This document shows positions 56,723 to 64,000 of a DNA stretch of 64,000 nt, one piece after another. Source of the stretch: Streptomyces spectabilis. GTDB taxonomy: Bacteria; Actinomycetota; Actinomycetes; Streptomycetales; Streptomycetaceae. The notes below the pieces were generated by a model. It had not been told where the DNA came from. It saw only the letters and a program-made list of their open reading frames with translations, and searched no databases. The stretch's first letter is position 1. Each line of letters begins with the position of its first letter. The stretch is taken from NCBI RefSeq assembly GCF_008704795.1, contig NZ_CP023690.1:434001-498000 (forward strand), written 5' to 3'. The position numbers were made by a program, and so were the translations under genes.

Positions 56723-58453
56723 TTGATCACGGCGTTGTCGGACGACACGTCGCGCCTGCGCGCGACCGTCGACTTTGTCACCCAGCAGGACAGCGAGTCC
56801 CTCCTGCCGCTCCTGTTGCCCGGGCTCGACGTCGCGGAGCTGCGCTCGCTGGTGCGGCGCTGTCGCTTCGCGCACGCGGCTCTGCTCGTCTTCCCCGCCC
56901 ACGCGCGGGCGCTGGAGGCCACGTTGGCCGAGTGCGGCCTGGTCGCCCAGGCGCCGCCCCAGCCGAGCGTGGTGGTACGGGAACGCCTGGCACTGCGTCA
57001 CCGTCGTACAGCGGACGACCTCGATGTCCGCATCCTCCGCCCGGTGGTGCTCGGCCGTGACGGGCAGCGCCGCACGGTCGAGGTGTTCGCCCTGACCGTA
57101 CCGCCGGGCTCCGACCTGGAGGAGGTCGCGGCGCTCGAACTCGCCCGGCACGACGAGGCGCACGTCGCCTTCGAGGTGCTGGCCCCGGACCCGCTGGTCC
57201 TTCGCGGTCTGCGCTCGTCCTTCGCCCTGCACGGGGCGCTGCCGGACGGCGGCGGCTACAACCCGCACGAGAACGGCACGGTGTTCTACTTCGCCACGCC
57301 CGCCGCGTCCGAGGCCGGCTACCGGCGCATCGAGCTGTACGCCCCTGGCGACCACCGCTGCCAACTCGCGGCACACCTGGCCGAGTTCCGCAGCCGACAG
57401 CCCGCCGAGACGATGTTGCGGCTGCTGACCGGTGCCTGGACGACGCAGGCGCTGACCGCGCTCGCCCAGTTGCGGGTGGCCGACGCGATGGACACCGATC
57501 ACGCCGTGGACGCCGGGGCACTGGCGAGCAGGGTGGACGCCGACCCCGACAGTCTGGCGGTGCTCCTGCGCTATCTCGCCACCTTCGGTGTCGTCACCCA
57601 GGACGCGCCCGACAGCTTCCGGCTCACCTCCCTCGGCGCGCTGCTGCGCGCGGAGGGTTCGGGCTCGATGCGGCCCCTGGCCCTCATGTACGGCGGGCCG
57701 TTCTATCAGTCCTTCGCCGCCCTCGCGCACACGGTGCGCACCGGGCAGGTCGCCTTCGAGCACCTCTTCGGCGCCAACCACTTCGACCACTTCGCCGCCG
57801 ATCCCCACCTCGCCGAGCTCTTCGACCGGTCCATGGCCGCGAACTGGCGCATGTTCGAGCCGCTTCCCGCCCACCCGGTGCTCGCCGACGCGGCCCGCGC
57901 TCCGGGCGGAGCCACGGTGGTCGACATCGCCGGTGGCAACGGCGAACTGCTCAGCCGCGTCCTCGACGCCCACCCGAACCTCGACGCCGTACTGCTCGAA
58001 CGCCCGCATGTCGTCGAGGCCGCCCGCCGTCGCCTCGGCACGGCCCGGTGCCGCTACGTGGCGGGGGACTTCGCGGACGTACCGGCGGGCGCGGACGTCT
58101 ACCTCCTCTGTCGCGTGCTGCACGACTGGGACGACGATCGGTGCCGGGACATCCTGCGCCACTGCGCCCGTGCCATGCCCGCCGACGCCGACCTGCTCAT
58201 CGTGGAACGCCTCCTGCCCATCGACGACTCCCCTTCCCTGGCCACCGCCTGGGACCTCCACATGCGGTGCAACGTCGGGGGGCGCGAACGCACCGCCCAC
58301 CACTACGCCGAACTCCTCACCAGCGCGGGCCTCTCCCTGATCGGACACCGGCCGCTACCGCTGGACGGCCACGTCCTGCACGCCCGCAGGGCCACTCCGG
58401 CGCCGACGGTCGACCGGGGCACGGTCAGCCGGAGGCCTCCCGCGCAGGGCTGA
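56723..58453 (+). CDS. O-methyltransferase (COMT-like) with an extra N-terminal domain
   Basis: A 576-residue protein from TTG at 56723, with GAGGA before it. The C-terminal 340 residues are a plant-COMT-like SAM-dependent O-methyltransferase: TQALTALAQLRVADAMDTDH dimerisation part, VVDIAGGNGELLSRVLDAHP SAM motif near 400, and CRVLHDWDDDRC with catalytic-type His467. The first about 225 residues are an additional domain I do not recognise; its centre (LDVRILRPVVLGRDGQRRTV, DEAHVAFEVLAPDPLVLRGL) hints at an alpha/beta or VOC-like fold. Together with the PobA-like gene it probably tailors an aromatic acid. The last 29 bases overlap the convergent MFS gene. Confidence 0.85.
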   Translation: MITALSDDTSRLRATVDFVTQQDSESLLPLLLPGLDVAELRSLVRRCRFAHAALLVFPAHARALEATLAECGLVAQAPPQPSVVVRERLALRHRRTADDLDVRILRPVVLGRDGQRRTVEVFALTVPPGSDLEEVAALELARHDEAHVAFEVLAPDPLVLRGLRSSFALHGALPDGGGYNPHENGTVFYFATPAASEAGYRRIELYAPGDHRCQLAAHLAEFRSRQPAETMLRLLTGAWTTQALTALAQLRVADAMDTDHAVDAGALASRVDADPDSLAVLLRYLATFGVVTQDAPDSFRLTSLGALLRAEGSGSMRPLALMYGGPFYQSFAALAHTVRTGQVAFEHLFGANHFDHFAADPHLAELFDRSMAANWRMFEPLPAHPVLADAARAPGGATVVDIAGGNGELLSRVLDAHPNLDAVLLERPHVVEAARRRLGTARCRYVAGDFADVPAGADVYLLCRVLHDWDDDRCRDILRHCARAMPADADLLIVERLLPIDDSPSLATAWDLHMRCNVGGRERTAHHYAELLTSAGLSLIGHRPLPLDGHVLHARRATPAPTVDRGTVSRRPPAQG

Positions 58454-59726
58454 CCCGCGGGCCCCGCGTGCGGGTGAAGGCCCACAGCAGCAGGCCGAGG
58501 CAGCTGAACGCGGCGCCCAGTGCGCAGACGGCGCCCCACCCGACAGCCGTGTAGAGGGAGGTCGCGGCGAGGGCGCCCGTGGCGCTGCCTATCGAGTAGA
58601 AGACCATGTATCCGCCGATCAACCGGCTGCCCGCGTCGGGGTGGAGGGCGTAGATCAGGGTCTGGTTGGTGACGTGGACCGCCTGCACGGCGAGGTCCAG
58701 GAGGATCACCCCGACGACCAGGGCCCAGAGCGAGCTGCGGGTGAGGGCCAGGGGCAGCCACGAGACGGCGAGCAGGGCCAGGGCGATGCCGGTGGTCTGC
58801 TGGGAGCGGCCGCGGTCGTTCAGACGGCCCGCCACGGTCGCGGCCAGGGCCCCGGCGACACCGATGAGGCCCAGCGCCCCGATCGCGCTGTGGGACATGA
58901 AGTACGGGGCCTCGCTGAGCGGCAGCGCGACGCTGCTCCACAGGGTGCTGAAGGACGCGAAGACCAGCAGGCAGTACAGGGCCCGGAGCCGCAGCAGTCG
59001 TTCGCGGGCGAACAGGGTGACCGTGGAGCGCAGGAGTTCTCCGTAGCGCAGGGCGGTCGGCGCGGCGGCGCTGTGGCGCGGCAGGACTCGGTGCAGGACC
59101 AGGGCGAGCAGCCCGGTGAGCGTTGCCGAGGCGGCGTAGACGGCGCGCCAGCCCGCGAGGTCGGCGATGAGGCCGGAGGCGGTGCGGGCGAGCAGGATTC
59201 CGGTGACCACGCCGCTGGTGACGAGTCCGACGACCCGGCCGCGCCCGGCCGCGGGCGCCAGTGAGGCCGCGAAGGCCACCAGCGTCTGGGTGACGACCGC
59301 GAGGAGCCCCGTCGCGGCCATGCCTCCGAGCAGGATCGCCGCCGTGGGGGCGGCGGCCACCGCCACCAGGGCGAGCATCAGGAGCAGCAACTGGACGGCG
59401 ATGAGCTTTCTGCGGTCCACCATGTCGCCGAGCGGTACGAGGAAGAAGAGGCCCAGGCCGTATCCGACGTGTGTGAGGGTGACGACGCTGCCGACGAGGG
59501 CCGGGCTCATGCCGAGGTCGTGGCCCATCGTCACCAGGAGCGGCTGGGAGAAGTAGACGTTGGCGACGGCCGCTCCGCAGGCGACGGCGAACAGGATGAC
59601 GACGCCGCGCGACAGGACGAACGCGGCGCCCGCTCCGACGGCGCCCTCTTCGGTGGCTCCTTCCCTGGCCGCTCCCTCCCTGACGGGCCCCGCCCCGACC
59701 GGCACTGACTCACTGTTTCCGGGCAT
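58425..59726 (-). CDS. MFS exporter of the DHA1 type
   Basis: A 433-residue, 12-helix transporter. VANVYFSQPLLVTMGHDLGM is the hallmark of the YdhP/AraJ-like exporters often controlled by HxlR or MarR regulators; LGDMVDRRKLIAVQLLLLML is motif A. ATG at 59726 follows GGAGGGG; the frame is open further, but only shadow sequence lies there. Divergent from an HxlR gene with a palindrome between, so it is probably induced by a compound the HxlR protein senses. The gene tail overlaps the methyltransferase tail. Confidence 0.9.
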   Translation of the reverse strand: MPGNSESVPVGAGPVREGAAREGATEEGAVGAGAAFVLSRGVVILFAVACGAAVANVYFSQPLLVTMGHDLGMSPALVGSVVTLTHVGYGLGLFFLVPLGDMVDRRKLIAVQLLLLMLALVAVAAAPTAAILLGGMAATGLLAVVTQTLVAFAASLAPAAGRGRVVGLVTSGVVTGILLARTASGLIADLAGWRAVYAASATLTGLLALVLHRVLPRHSAAAPTALRYGELLRSTVTLFARERLLRLRALYCLLVFASFSTLWSSVALPLSEAPYFMSHSAIGALGLIGVAGALAATVAGRLNDRGRSQQTTGIALALLAVSWLPLALTRSSLWALVVGVILLDLAVQAVHVTNQTLIYALHPDAGSRLIGGYMVFYSIGSATGALAATSLYTAVGWGAVCALGAAFSCLGLLLWAFTRTRGPRVSPAREASG

Positions 59727-59755
59727 CCGGACCCCTCCGCACTCTGGTTTCATCT

Positions 59756-59797
59756 TGCTACCAATGACGATGGCGACGGTAAGCCTTTTTGGTAGCA
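59756..59797. promoter_or_regulatory. Probable HxlR operator
   Basis: A 9-bp inverted repeat, TGCTACCAA (59756-59764) and TTGGTAGCA (59789-59797), with 24 bases between, in the MFS/HxlR divergent region. Spacing suits a dimer bound over three and a bit helical turns, or two dimers. Confidence 0.6.
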
Positions 59798-59862
59798 TGT
59801 TGCAACCAGCGCAAGAACGCAGAGCGCAGAGCGCTTGAGCACACATGAGAGCGAGGGACGCC

Positions 59863-60318
59863 ATGGTGACCAGGACGCGCTTCGACGACAGCGAATGTCC
59901 CGTCGCCCGGTCCGTGGACGCGATCGGCGACTGGTGGTCCCTGCTGATCGTGCGGGACGCCTTCGACGGAAGCCGGCGCTTCGGGGAGTTCCAGCGCAGC
60001 CTCGGGGTGGCGAAGAACATCCTCACCGCGCGGCTGCGCACCCTGGTCGCCGGCGGCGTCCTGGAATCCGTCCCGGCCTCGGACGGCAGCGCCTACCGCG
60101 AGTACGTACTGACTCCGAAGGGCAAGTCCCTCTTCCCCGTCATCGTGGCGCTGCGGCAGTGGGGCGAGGAGAACTTCTTCGCCCCCGGGGAGCCGCACTC
60201 GGAGCTGCTCGACCGGCGCCGGGGAGAGCGGCTGCGCCCTCTGGAAGTGCTGGCCGCGGACGGGCGACGCCTCGACCCCGACGACACCGCGGTCCGCAAG
60301 GTCTCCCCCGCGCAGTGA
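59863..60318 (+). CDS. HxlR-family regulator
   Basis: A 151-residue winged-helix regulator with the typical CPVARSVDAIGDWWSLLIVR opening, FGEFQRSLGVAKNILTARLR recognition helix region, and EYVLTPKGKSLFPVIVALRQ. Cys12 is the conserved N-terminal cysteine, which in some members senses electrophiles or oxidants. The start at 59863 follows GAGGGA; ATG at 59845 in the same frame is possible. Divergent from the MFS exporter it probably controls. Confidence 0.92.
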   Translation: MVTRTRFDDSECPVARSVDAIGDWWSLLIVRDAFDGSRRFGEFQRSLGVAKNILTARLRTLVAGGVLESVPASDGSAYREYVLTPKGKSLFPVIVALRQWGEENFFAPGEPHSELLDRRRGERLRPLEVLAADGRRLDPDDTAVRKVSPAQ

Positions 60319-60427
60319 GCTTCGGCAGAGGACCGCTCCCGGGAAATCCAGGCCCACGGGCCCTGTCGGTTCCTTTTCTTGATCAATAGGGTGGCCCCGC
60401 CACGCAGTTGTTCCCCTAAGGAGCCCC

Positions 60428-61654
60428 GTGTCCACTGCTCAGTCCATACCGGACATCCTCTCGGCCGAGTTCGCCGCCGACCCCTACCCCGTCTACCGCG
60501 CGCTGCGGGAGCACGCCCCGCTCCTGTGGCACGAGCCCACCAAGAGCTACGTCGTCTCGCGCTACGAGGACGTGGCCCGGGTCTTCAAGGACAAGGAGTC
60601 GGTGTTCACCACCGACAACTACGACTGGCAGCTGGAGCCCGTGCACGGGCGGACGATCCTCCAGCTCAGCGGGCGCGAGCACGCGGTGCGCCGGGCTCTC
60701 GTCGCCCCGGCCTTCCGGGGCAGTGAACTCCAGGAGACGTTCCTGCCGGTGATCCGCCGCAACTCCCGCGAGCTCGTGGACGCCTTCCGGGACCGGGGTT
60801 CGGCGGACCTCGTGGCGGAGTACGCGACCCGCTTCCCCGTGCACGTCATCGCGGACATGCTGGGCCTGGACAAGGCGGACCACGCGCGGTTCCACGGCTG
60901 GTACACGAACGTGATCGCCTTCCTCGGCAACCTCGCGGGCGACCCCGAGGTCACGGCCGCGGGCGAGCGCACCCGCGTGGAGTTCACCGAGTACATGCTG
61001 CCCATCATCCAGCGGCGCCGCGCGGAGCCCGGGGACGACCTGTTGTCCCGGCTGTGCGCCGCGGAGGTCGACGGCGTGCGCATGAGCGACGAGGACATCA
61101 AGGCGTTCTGCAGCCTCCTCCTCGCGGCGGGCGGCGAGACCACGGACAAGGCGATCGCGAGCATCTTCGCGAACCTCCTGGCCCACCCCGAGCAGCTGGC
61201 CGCGGTGCGCGCCGACCGGTCCCTGATCGACCGGGCGTTCGTCGAGACGCTCCGCTGGACCCCGCCGGTCCACATGATCATGCGGCAGACCGCGGCGGAG
61301 GTGGAGCTCGCCGGTGGCACCGTCCCGGCCGGGGCCACGATCACCTGCCTGATCGGCTCGGCCAACCGCGACGGCGCGCGCTACCGCGACCCGGACCGCT
61401 TCGACCTCTTCCGTGACGACCTCACCACCACGACCGCCTTCTCCGCGGCGGCCGACCACCTGGCCTTCGCCCTCGGCCGGCACTTCTGCGTGGGCGCGCT
61501 GCTGGCCCGCGCGGAGGTCGAGACCGGCGTCAACGACCTGCTCGACGCGCTGCCCGACCTGCGGTTCGCGGACGGCTTCGCCCCCGAGGAGCGCGGTGTC
61601 TTCACCCGGGGGCCGCAGACGCTGCCGGTGGTCTTCACGCCGGTGGGGCGCTGA
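60428..61654 (+). CDS. Cytochrome P450 (CYP107-like)
   Basis: A 408-residue soluble bacterial P450; GTG at 60428 follows AAGGAG. The I-helix is LLLAAGGETTDKAIASI, the K-helix ETLRWTPPVHMIMRQT holds a normal ExxR, and the haem loop is FALGRHFCVGALLARAEV with Cys354. All are standard, so it should be catalytically competent with a ferredoxin from elsewhere. No ferredoxin gene lies beside it. It follows the HxlR gene by 109 bases and converges on the conservon P450; substrate unknown. Confidence 0.93.
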   Translation: MSTAQSIPDILSAEFAADPYPVYRALREHAPLLWHEPTKSYVVSRYEDVARVFKDKESVFTTDNYDWQLEPVHGRTILQLSGREHAVRRALVAPAFRGSELQETFLPVIRRNSRELVDAFRDRGSADLVAEYATRFPVHVIADMLGLDKADHARFHGWYTNVIAFLGNLAGDPEVTAAGERTRVEFTEYMLPIIQRRRAEPGDDLLSRLCAAEVDGVRMSDEDIKAFCSLLLAAGGETTDKAIASIFANLLAHPEQLAAVRADRSLIDRAFVETLRWTPPVHMIMRQTAAEVELAGGTVPAGATITCLIGSANRDGARYRDPDRFDLFRDDLTTTTAFSAAADHLAFALGRHFCVGALLARAEVETGVNDLLDALPDLRFADGFAPEERGVFTRGPQTLPVVFTPVGR

Positions 61655-61674
61655 ACGACGCCCGTACCGGTCAC

Positions 61675-61702
61675 GGCGTTCCGCCCCGGCGGGCGGAACG
61701 CC
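61675..61702. terminator. Bidirectional terminator between the two P450 genes
   Basis: A perfect 11-bp stem (GGCGTTCCGCC and complement) with a 6-base loop, between convergent ends at 61654 and 61707. Confidence 0.8.
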
Positions 61703-61706
61703 GACG

Positions 61707-62969
61707 CTACTGGGCCACCGGCGTGAACTGGACGGGCAGGGCCGTCAGTCCGCGCATCCACACCGAAGGACGCCAGGTGAGAGCGGCCGGATCGACGCCC
61801 AGGACCAGGTCCGGCAGCCGCTCCAGAAGCGTCTCCACGGCGGTACGGGCGATGACGTCGGCGAGCAGCGGAGCCGGGTAGGGGCAGCGGTGTTCGCCGT
61901 TGCTGAAGGACAGGTGCGCGGAGTTCTCCGAGCCGACGTGGGCGCCGGGCCACAGCTGCGGGTCGGAGTTGGCCGCGGCGAGGCCGAGCACCAGGCAGTC
62001 CCCGGCGCGGATCTGACGGCCGCCCAGCTGGGTGTCGCGCACCGCCCAGCGGCCGATGAAATTCTGCGTGGGGGTGTCGAGCCAGAGCACCTCGTTCAGG
62101 GCCTGGCCGACGCTGAGGCGGCCCCCGGAGACGTTCAGGGCGAACCGCTCGTCGGTCAGGAGCAGCCGCAGCGTGTTGCAGATCCAGTTGGCGGTGGGCT
62201 GCTGGGCGGCGGCGATGATCGAGATCAGGTCCTGGACGATCTCCTCGTCGGTGAGCCCGGCCGGGTGCTCCAGCATCCGCGAGGTGACGTCGGCGGCGGG
62301 CCGCTCGCGCCGCTCCTTGACCAGCTGGTGCACGCGCTCGCCGACCCGCCCGTACGCGGCGACCGGATCGTCGCCCTCGGCGGTGTCGAGGGACATCCGC
62401 AGGTCCTCGACGAGGCCCTCGGTGTCGGCGGTGCCCGGCGGCATGCCGACCATGTGCACGGCGGCGCGCATGGCCAGCGGGTGCGTGTAGGCGCTCATCA
62501 GCTCGGCGGCGCCGCGGCCGGAGAAGGAGGCGATGAGCTGGTCGGCGATGTGCACGCACTCGCGGCCCAGCTCGAACTGGTCGACGCCCTCCAGGGCTTC
62601 GGTGATCACACCGGCGCGCTGCCGGTGCTCCGCGCCTTCGGTGAACAGGACGGACGGCTGGTAGCCGACGAAGGGCATCAGCGGCCAGTCGGCGGGTATC
62701 CGGTCCCACTGGTTCCAGCGCCGCGAGTCGCGTGCGAACAGCTCGTCGTGCGCGGTGACGTAGCTGACCTCGGAGTAGCCGAGCACGAGCCAGGCGGGCA
62801 CGTCGCCGTCGAGGAGGACGGGGGCGACGGAGCCGTACCGGCCGCGCAGGTCGCGGTAGAGCTCGAAGGGGGTCTGCTGGTACTCCAGGCCGCTGAGGGG
62901 CACCGCGTCGCCGTGTGCGGGGCAGCCGGGCGGGGTGCCGGGCGCCGCCGGTCCGGTGGCTTCGGTCAT
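61707..62969 (-). CDS. Conservon-type cytochrome P450 (CYP157-like) with altered ExxR
   Basis: A 420-residue P450, ATG at 62969 overlapping the GTPase stop (ATGA). The haem loop is FSNGEHRCPYPAPLLADV with Cys362. Where the K-helix ExxR should be, the sequence is ALNEVLWLDTPTQNFIGRW: Glu293 followed by Trp296, no Arg. The I-helix IIAAAQQPTANWI lacks the AGxxT motif. Loss of the ExxR arginine is known in the CYP157 family that accompanies conservons, in which the P450 follows the CvnA-D signalling genes. Its role there is not settled. Confidence 0.9.
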   Translation of the reverse strand: MTEATGPAAPGTPPGCPAHGDAVPLSGLEYQQTPFELYRDLRGRYGSVAPVLLDGDVPAWLVLGYSEVSYVTAHDELFARDSRRWNQWDRIPADWPLMPFVGYQPSVLFTEGAEHRQRAGVITEALEGVDQFELGRECVHIADQLIASFSGRGAAELMSAYTHPLAMRAAVHMVGMPPGTADTEGLVEDLRMSLDTAEGDDPVAAYGRVGERVHQLVKERRERPAADVTSRMLEHPAGLTDEEIVQDLISIIAAAQQPTANWICNTLRLLLTDERFALNVSGGRLSVGQALNEVLWLDTPTQNFIGRWAVRDTQLGGRQIRAGDCLVLGLAAANSDPQLWPGAHVGSENSAHLSFSNGEHRCPYPAPLLADVIARTAVETLLERLPDLVLGVDPAALTWRPSVWMRGLTALPVQFTPVAQ

Positions 62970-63586
62970 GCTGTCAGTTCCCGTTCCCGTGCCAGGTGGT
63001 GGAGGTGGTCGACGAGGGTGATGAGCACGTCCTTGCCGGAGGAGCGGACCCGGGCGTCGCAGTCGATGAGGGGGACGTGCGCGGGCAGCGCGAGGGCGGT
63101 GCGGATCTCGTCCAAGGAGTGATAGGCGTGCTCGCCGTCGAAGCGGTTCACGGCGACGACGAAGGGCGTGCCGTGGTGTTCGAGCCGGTCGATGGCGTAC
63201 CAGGAGTCGTCCATCCTGCGGGTGTCGACGAGCACCACCGCCCCGAGCGTGCCGGAGAAGAGGCGGTCCCACAGGAACCAGAAGCGCTTCTGGCCCGGCG
63301 CGCCGAACAGATAGAGCACGAGCCGGTCGTTGAGGCTGATGCGGCCGAAGTCGAAGGCCACGGTGGTGGTGGTCTTGGCCGACTCCGTCGGCACGGGGTC
63401 GACATCCTCCCCCGCCCGCGTCATCACCTCCTCGGTGTTGAGCGGGCGGATCTCGCTGACCGAGCGGACCAGGGTCGTCTTGCCGACCCCGAAGCCGCCC
63501 ACCACGACGATCTTCAGGCCGGACTCGGCCGTGTCGCGCAGCGGTGTCCGTGCCTCGGGCGGCAGCTCAGAGGTTGCGGAGCCCAT
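62966..63586 (-). CDS. cvnD: Conservon GTPase CvnD
   Basis: A 206-residue small GTPase-like protein. KIVVVGGFGVGKTTLVRSV is the P-loop, ESAKTTTTVAFDFGRISLND the switch I region with conserved Thr, YLFGAPGQKRFWFLWDRLF the switch II (GAPGQ in place of DTAGQ), and VVAVNRFDGE the NKxD equivalent. In Streptomyces conservons it works with the CvnA sensor kinase, CvnB roadblock protein and CvnC at the membrane. It overlaps DUF742 by 20 bases and the P450 by 4, so the genes are translationally coupled. Confidence 0.95.
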   Translation of the reverse strand: MGSATSELPPEARTPLRDTAESGLKIVVVGGFGVGKTTLVRSVSEIRPLNTEEVMTRAGEDVDPVPTESAKTTTTVAFDFGRISLNDRLVLYLFGAPGQKRFWFLWDRLFSGTLGAVVLVDTRRMDDSWYAIDRLEHHGTPFVVAVNRFDGEHAYHSLDEIRTALALPAHVPLIDCDARVRSSGKDVLITLVDHLHHLARERELTA

Positions 63587-63923
63587 GGAGCACCTCCGTG
63601 AGAAGAGCGGAATCGGGCAGCGCGGCGGACGCCGCCACGCGCGGGTGTCGGGCAGTGATGCGGCCGGTGGCCTGGAGGTCCTCCAGCAGGATGCGGACGA
63701 CCGTGATGGGCAGCGACAGTTCGGCGGCGATCTCGACGACGGCCGTCGGGTGACGGCACAGCTCCAGGATGCGTACGTGCTCCGACTGCTGGCCTGTGGA
63801 CGGCTCGCACTCGGACACGATCAGGGTCACCAGGTCGAAGGCGCCGCCGTCGGCACGGCTGCGACCTCCGGTGATGGTGTACAGACGATCCGGGTCGCCC
63901 ACGTCGACGGGCCGCCGGCTCAT
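63567..63923 (-). CDS. cvnC: Conservon DUF742 protein CvnC
   Basis: A 118-residue protein of the DUF742 family. RLYTITGGRSRADGGAFDLV, ELCRHPTAVVEIAAELSLPI (HTH-like) and VRILLEDLQATGRITARHP are the typical blocks, ending LLTEVLHGLRNL. It is thought to be a scaffold or regulator between the kinase/roadblock proteins and the GTPase. ATG at 63923 overlaps the CvnB stop (ATGA). Confidence 0.95.
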   Translation of the reverse strand: MSRRPVDVGDPDRLYTITGGRSRADGGAFDLVTLIVSECEPSTGQQSEHVRILELCRHPTAVVEIAAELSLPITVVRILLEDLQATGRITARHPRVAASAALPDSALLTEVLHGLRNL

Positions 63924-64000
63924 GACGCGGCGTTCGTGTGGCCCTGGCCGCGCGGCTCGGCGCTCAGGTGCTCCCCGATCTGCGCCACGAGCTGGCTCAT
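63920..64000 (-). CDS. cvnB: Roadblock/LC7 protein CvnB, C-terminal end only
   Basis: The last 26 residues (SQLVAQIGEHLSAEPRGQGH, then TNAAS and stop). The VAQIGEHLS helix is the usual end of conservon roadblock proteins; the first residue may be an internal Met. Most of the gene, and the expected sensor kinase CvnA, lie beyond the window. Confidence 0.75.
   Translation of the reverse strand: MSQLVAQIGEHLSAEPRGQGHTNAAS

Overview
The window is about 70% GC, with GGAGG-type ribosome sites, GTG and TTG starts, very rare TTA codons, a RheA/Hsp18 pair, a large NRPS cluster and a conservon. It is a Streptomyces (or very close actinomycete) chromosome segment of accessory character. All calls come from reading the sequence; no database search was run.

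Layout. 1-3.5 kb: regulators and stress genes. A 5'-partial winged-helix gene and a MerR gene sit at the left edge, followed by a rheA-like repressor divergent from hsp18 with a textbook operator between them, and a DUF2267 gene. 3.5-6.6 kb: a decayed IS1182-type transposase interrupted by a group II intron whose two ends can be placed to the base; its RT-maturase-HNH protein is intact. 6.7-12.6 kb: poorly known genes, an acyl-AMP/CoA ligase, and a pair (10417-11799) sharing an N-terminal domain that I cannot assign, one member fused to a Cys/His papain-like candidate enzyme. 12.7-16.3 kb: epimerase, DegT aminotransferase and MFS operon with a TTA codon. 17 kb: an AA10 lytic polysaccharide monooxygenase.

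17.7-44.5 kb (minus strand): NRPS cluster mbtH, NRPS 1 (C-A-T-E-C-A-T-C-A-T), NRPS 2 (four C-A-T modules plus TE), MFS exporter and a small membrane protein. Seven modules predict a heptapeptide, roughly D-Val, Ser, X, Ser, Gln-like, basic, Gln-like. Several A and C domain segments are near-identical copies, a sign of recent internal recombination.

44.9-61.7 kb: a secreted protein, a crystallin-like remnant, a ketopantoate-reductase-like enzyme and several divergent regulator/enzyme pairs (TetR, MarR, HxlR), each with a visible operator candidate, then a PobA-like monooxygenase, a methyltransferase with a long unrecognised N-terminal domain, an MFS exporter and a P450. 61.7-64 kb: a conservon (P450 lacking the EXXR arginine, GTPase, DUF742, partial roadblock protein) cut by the window end.
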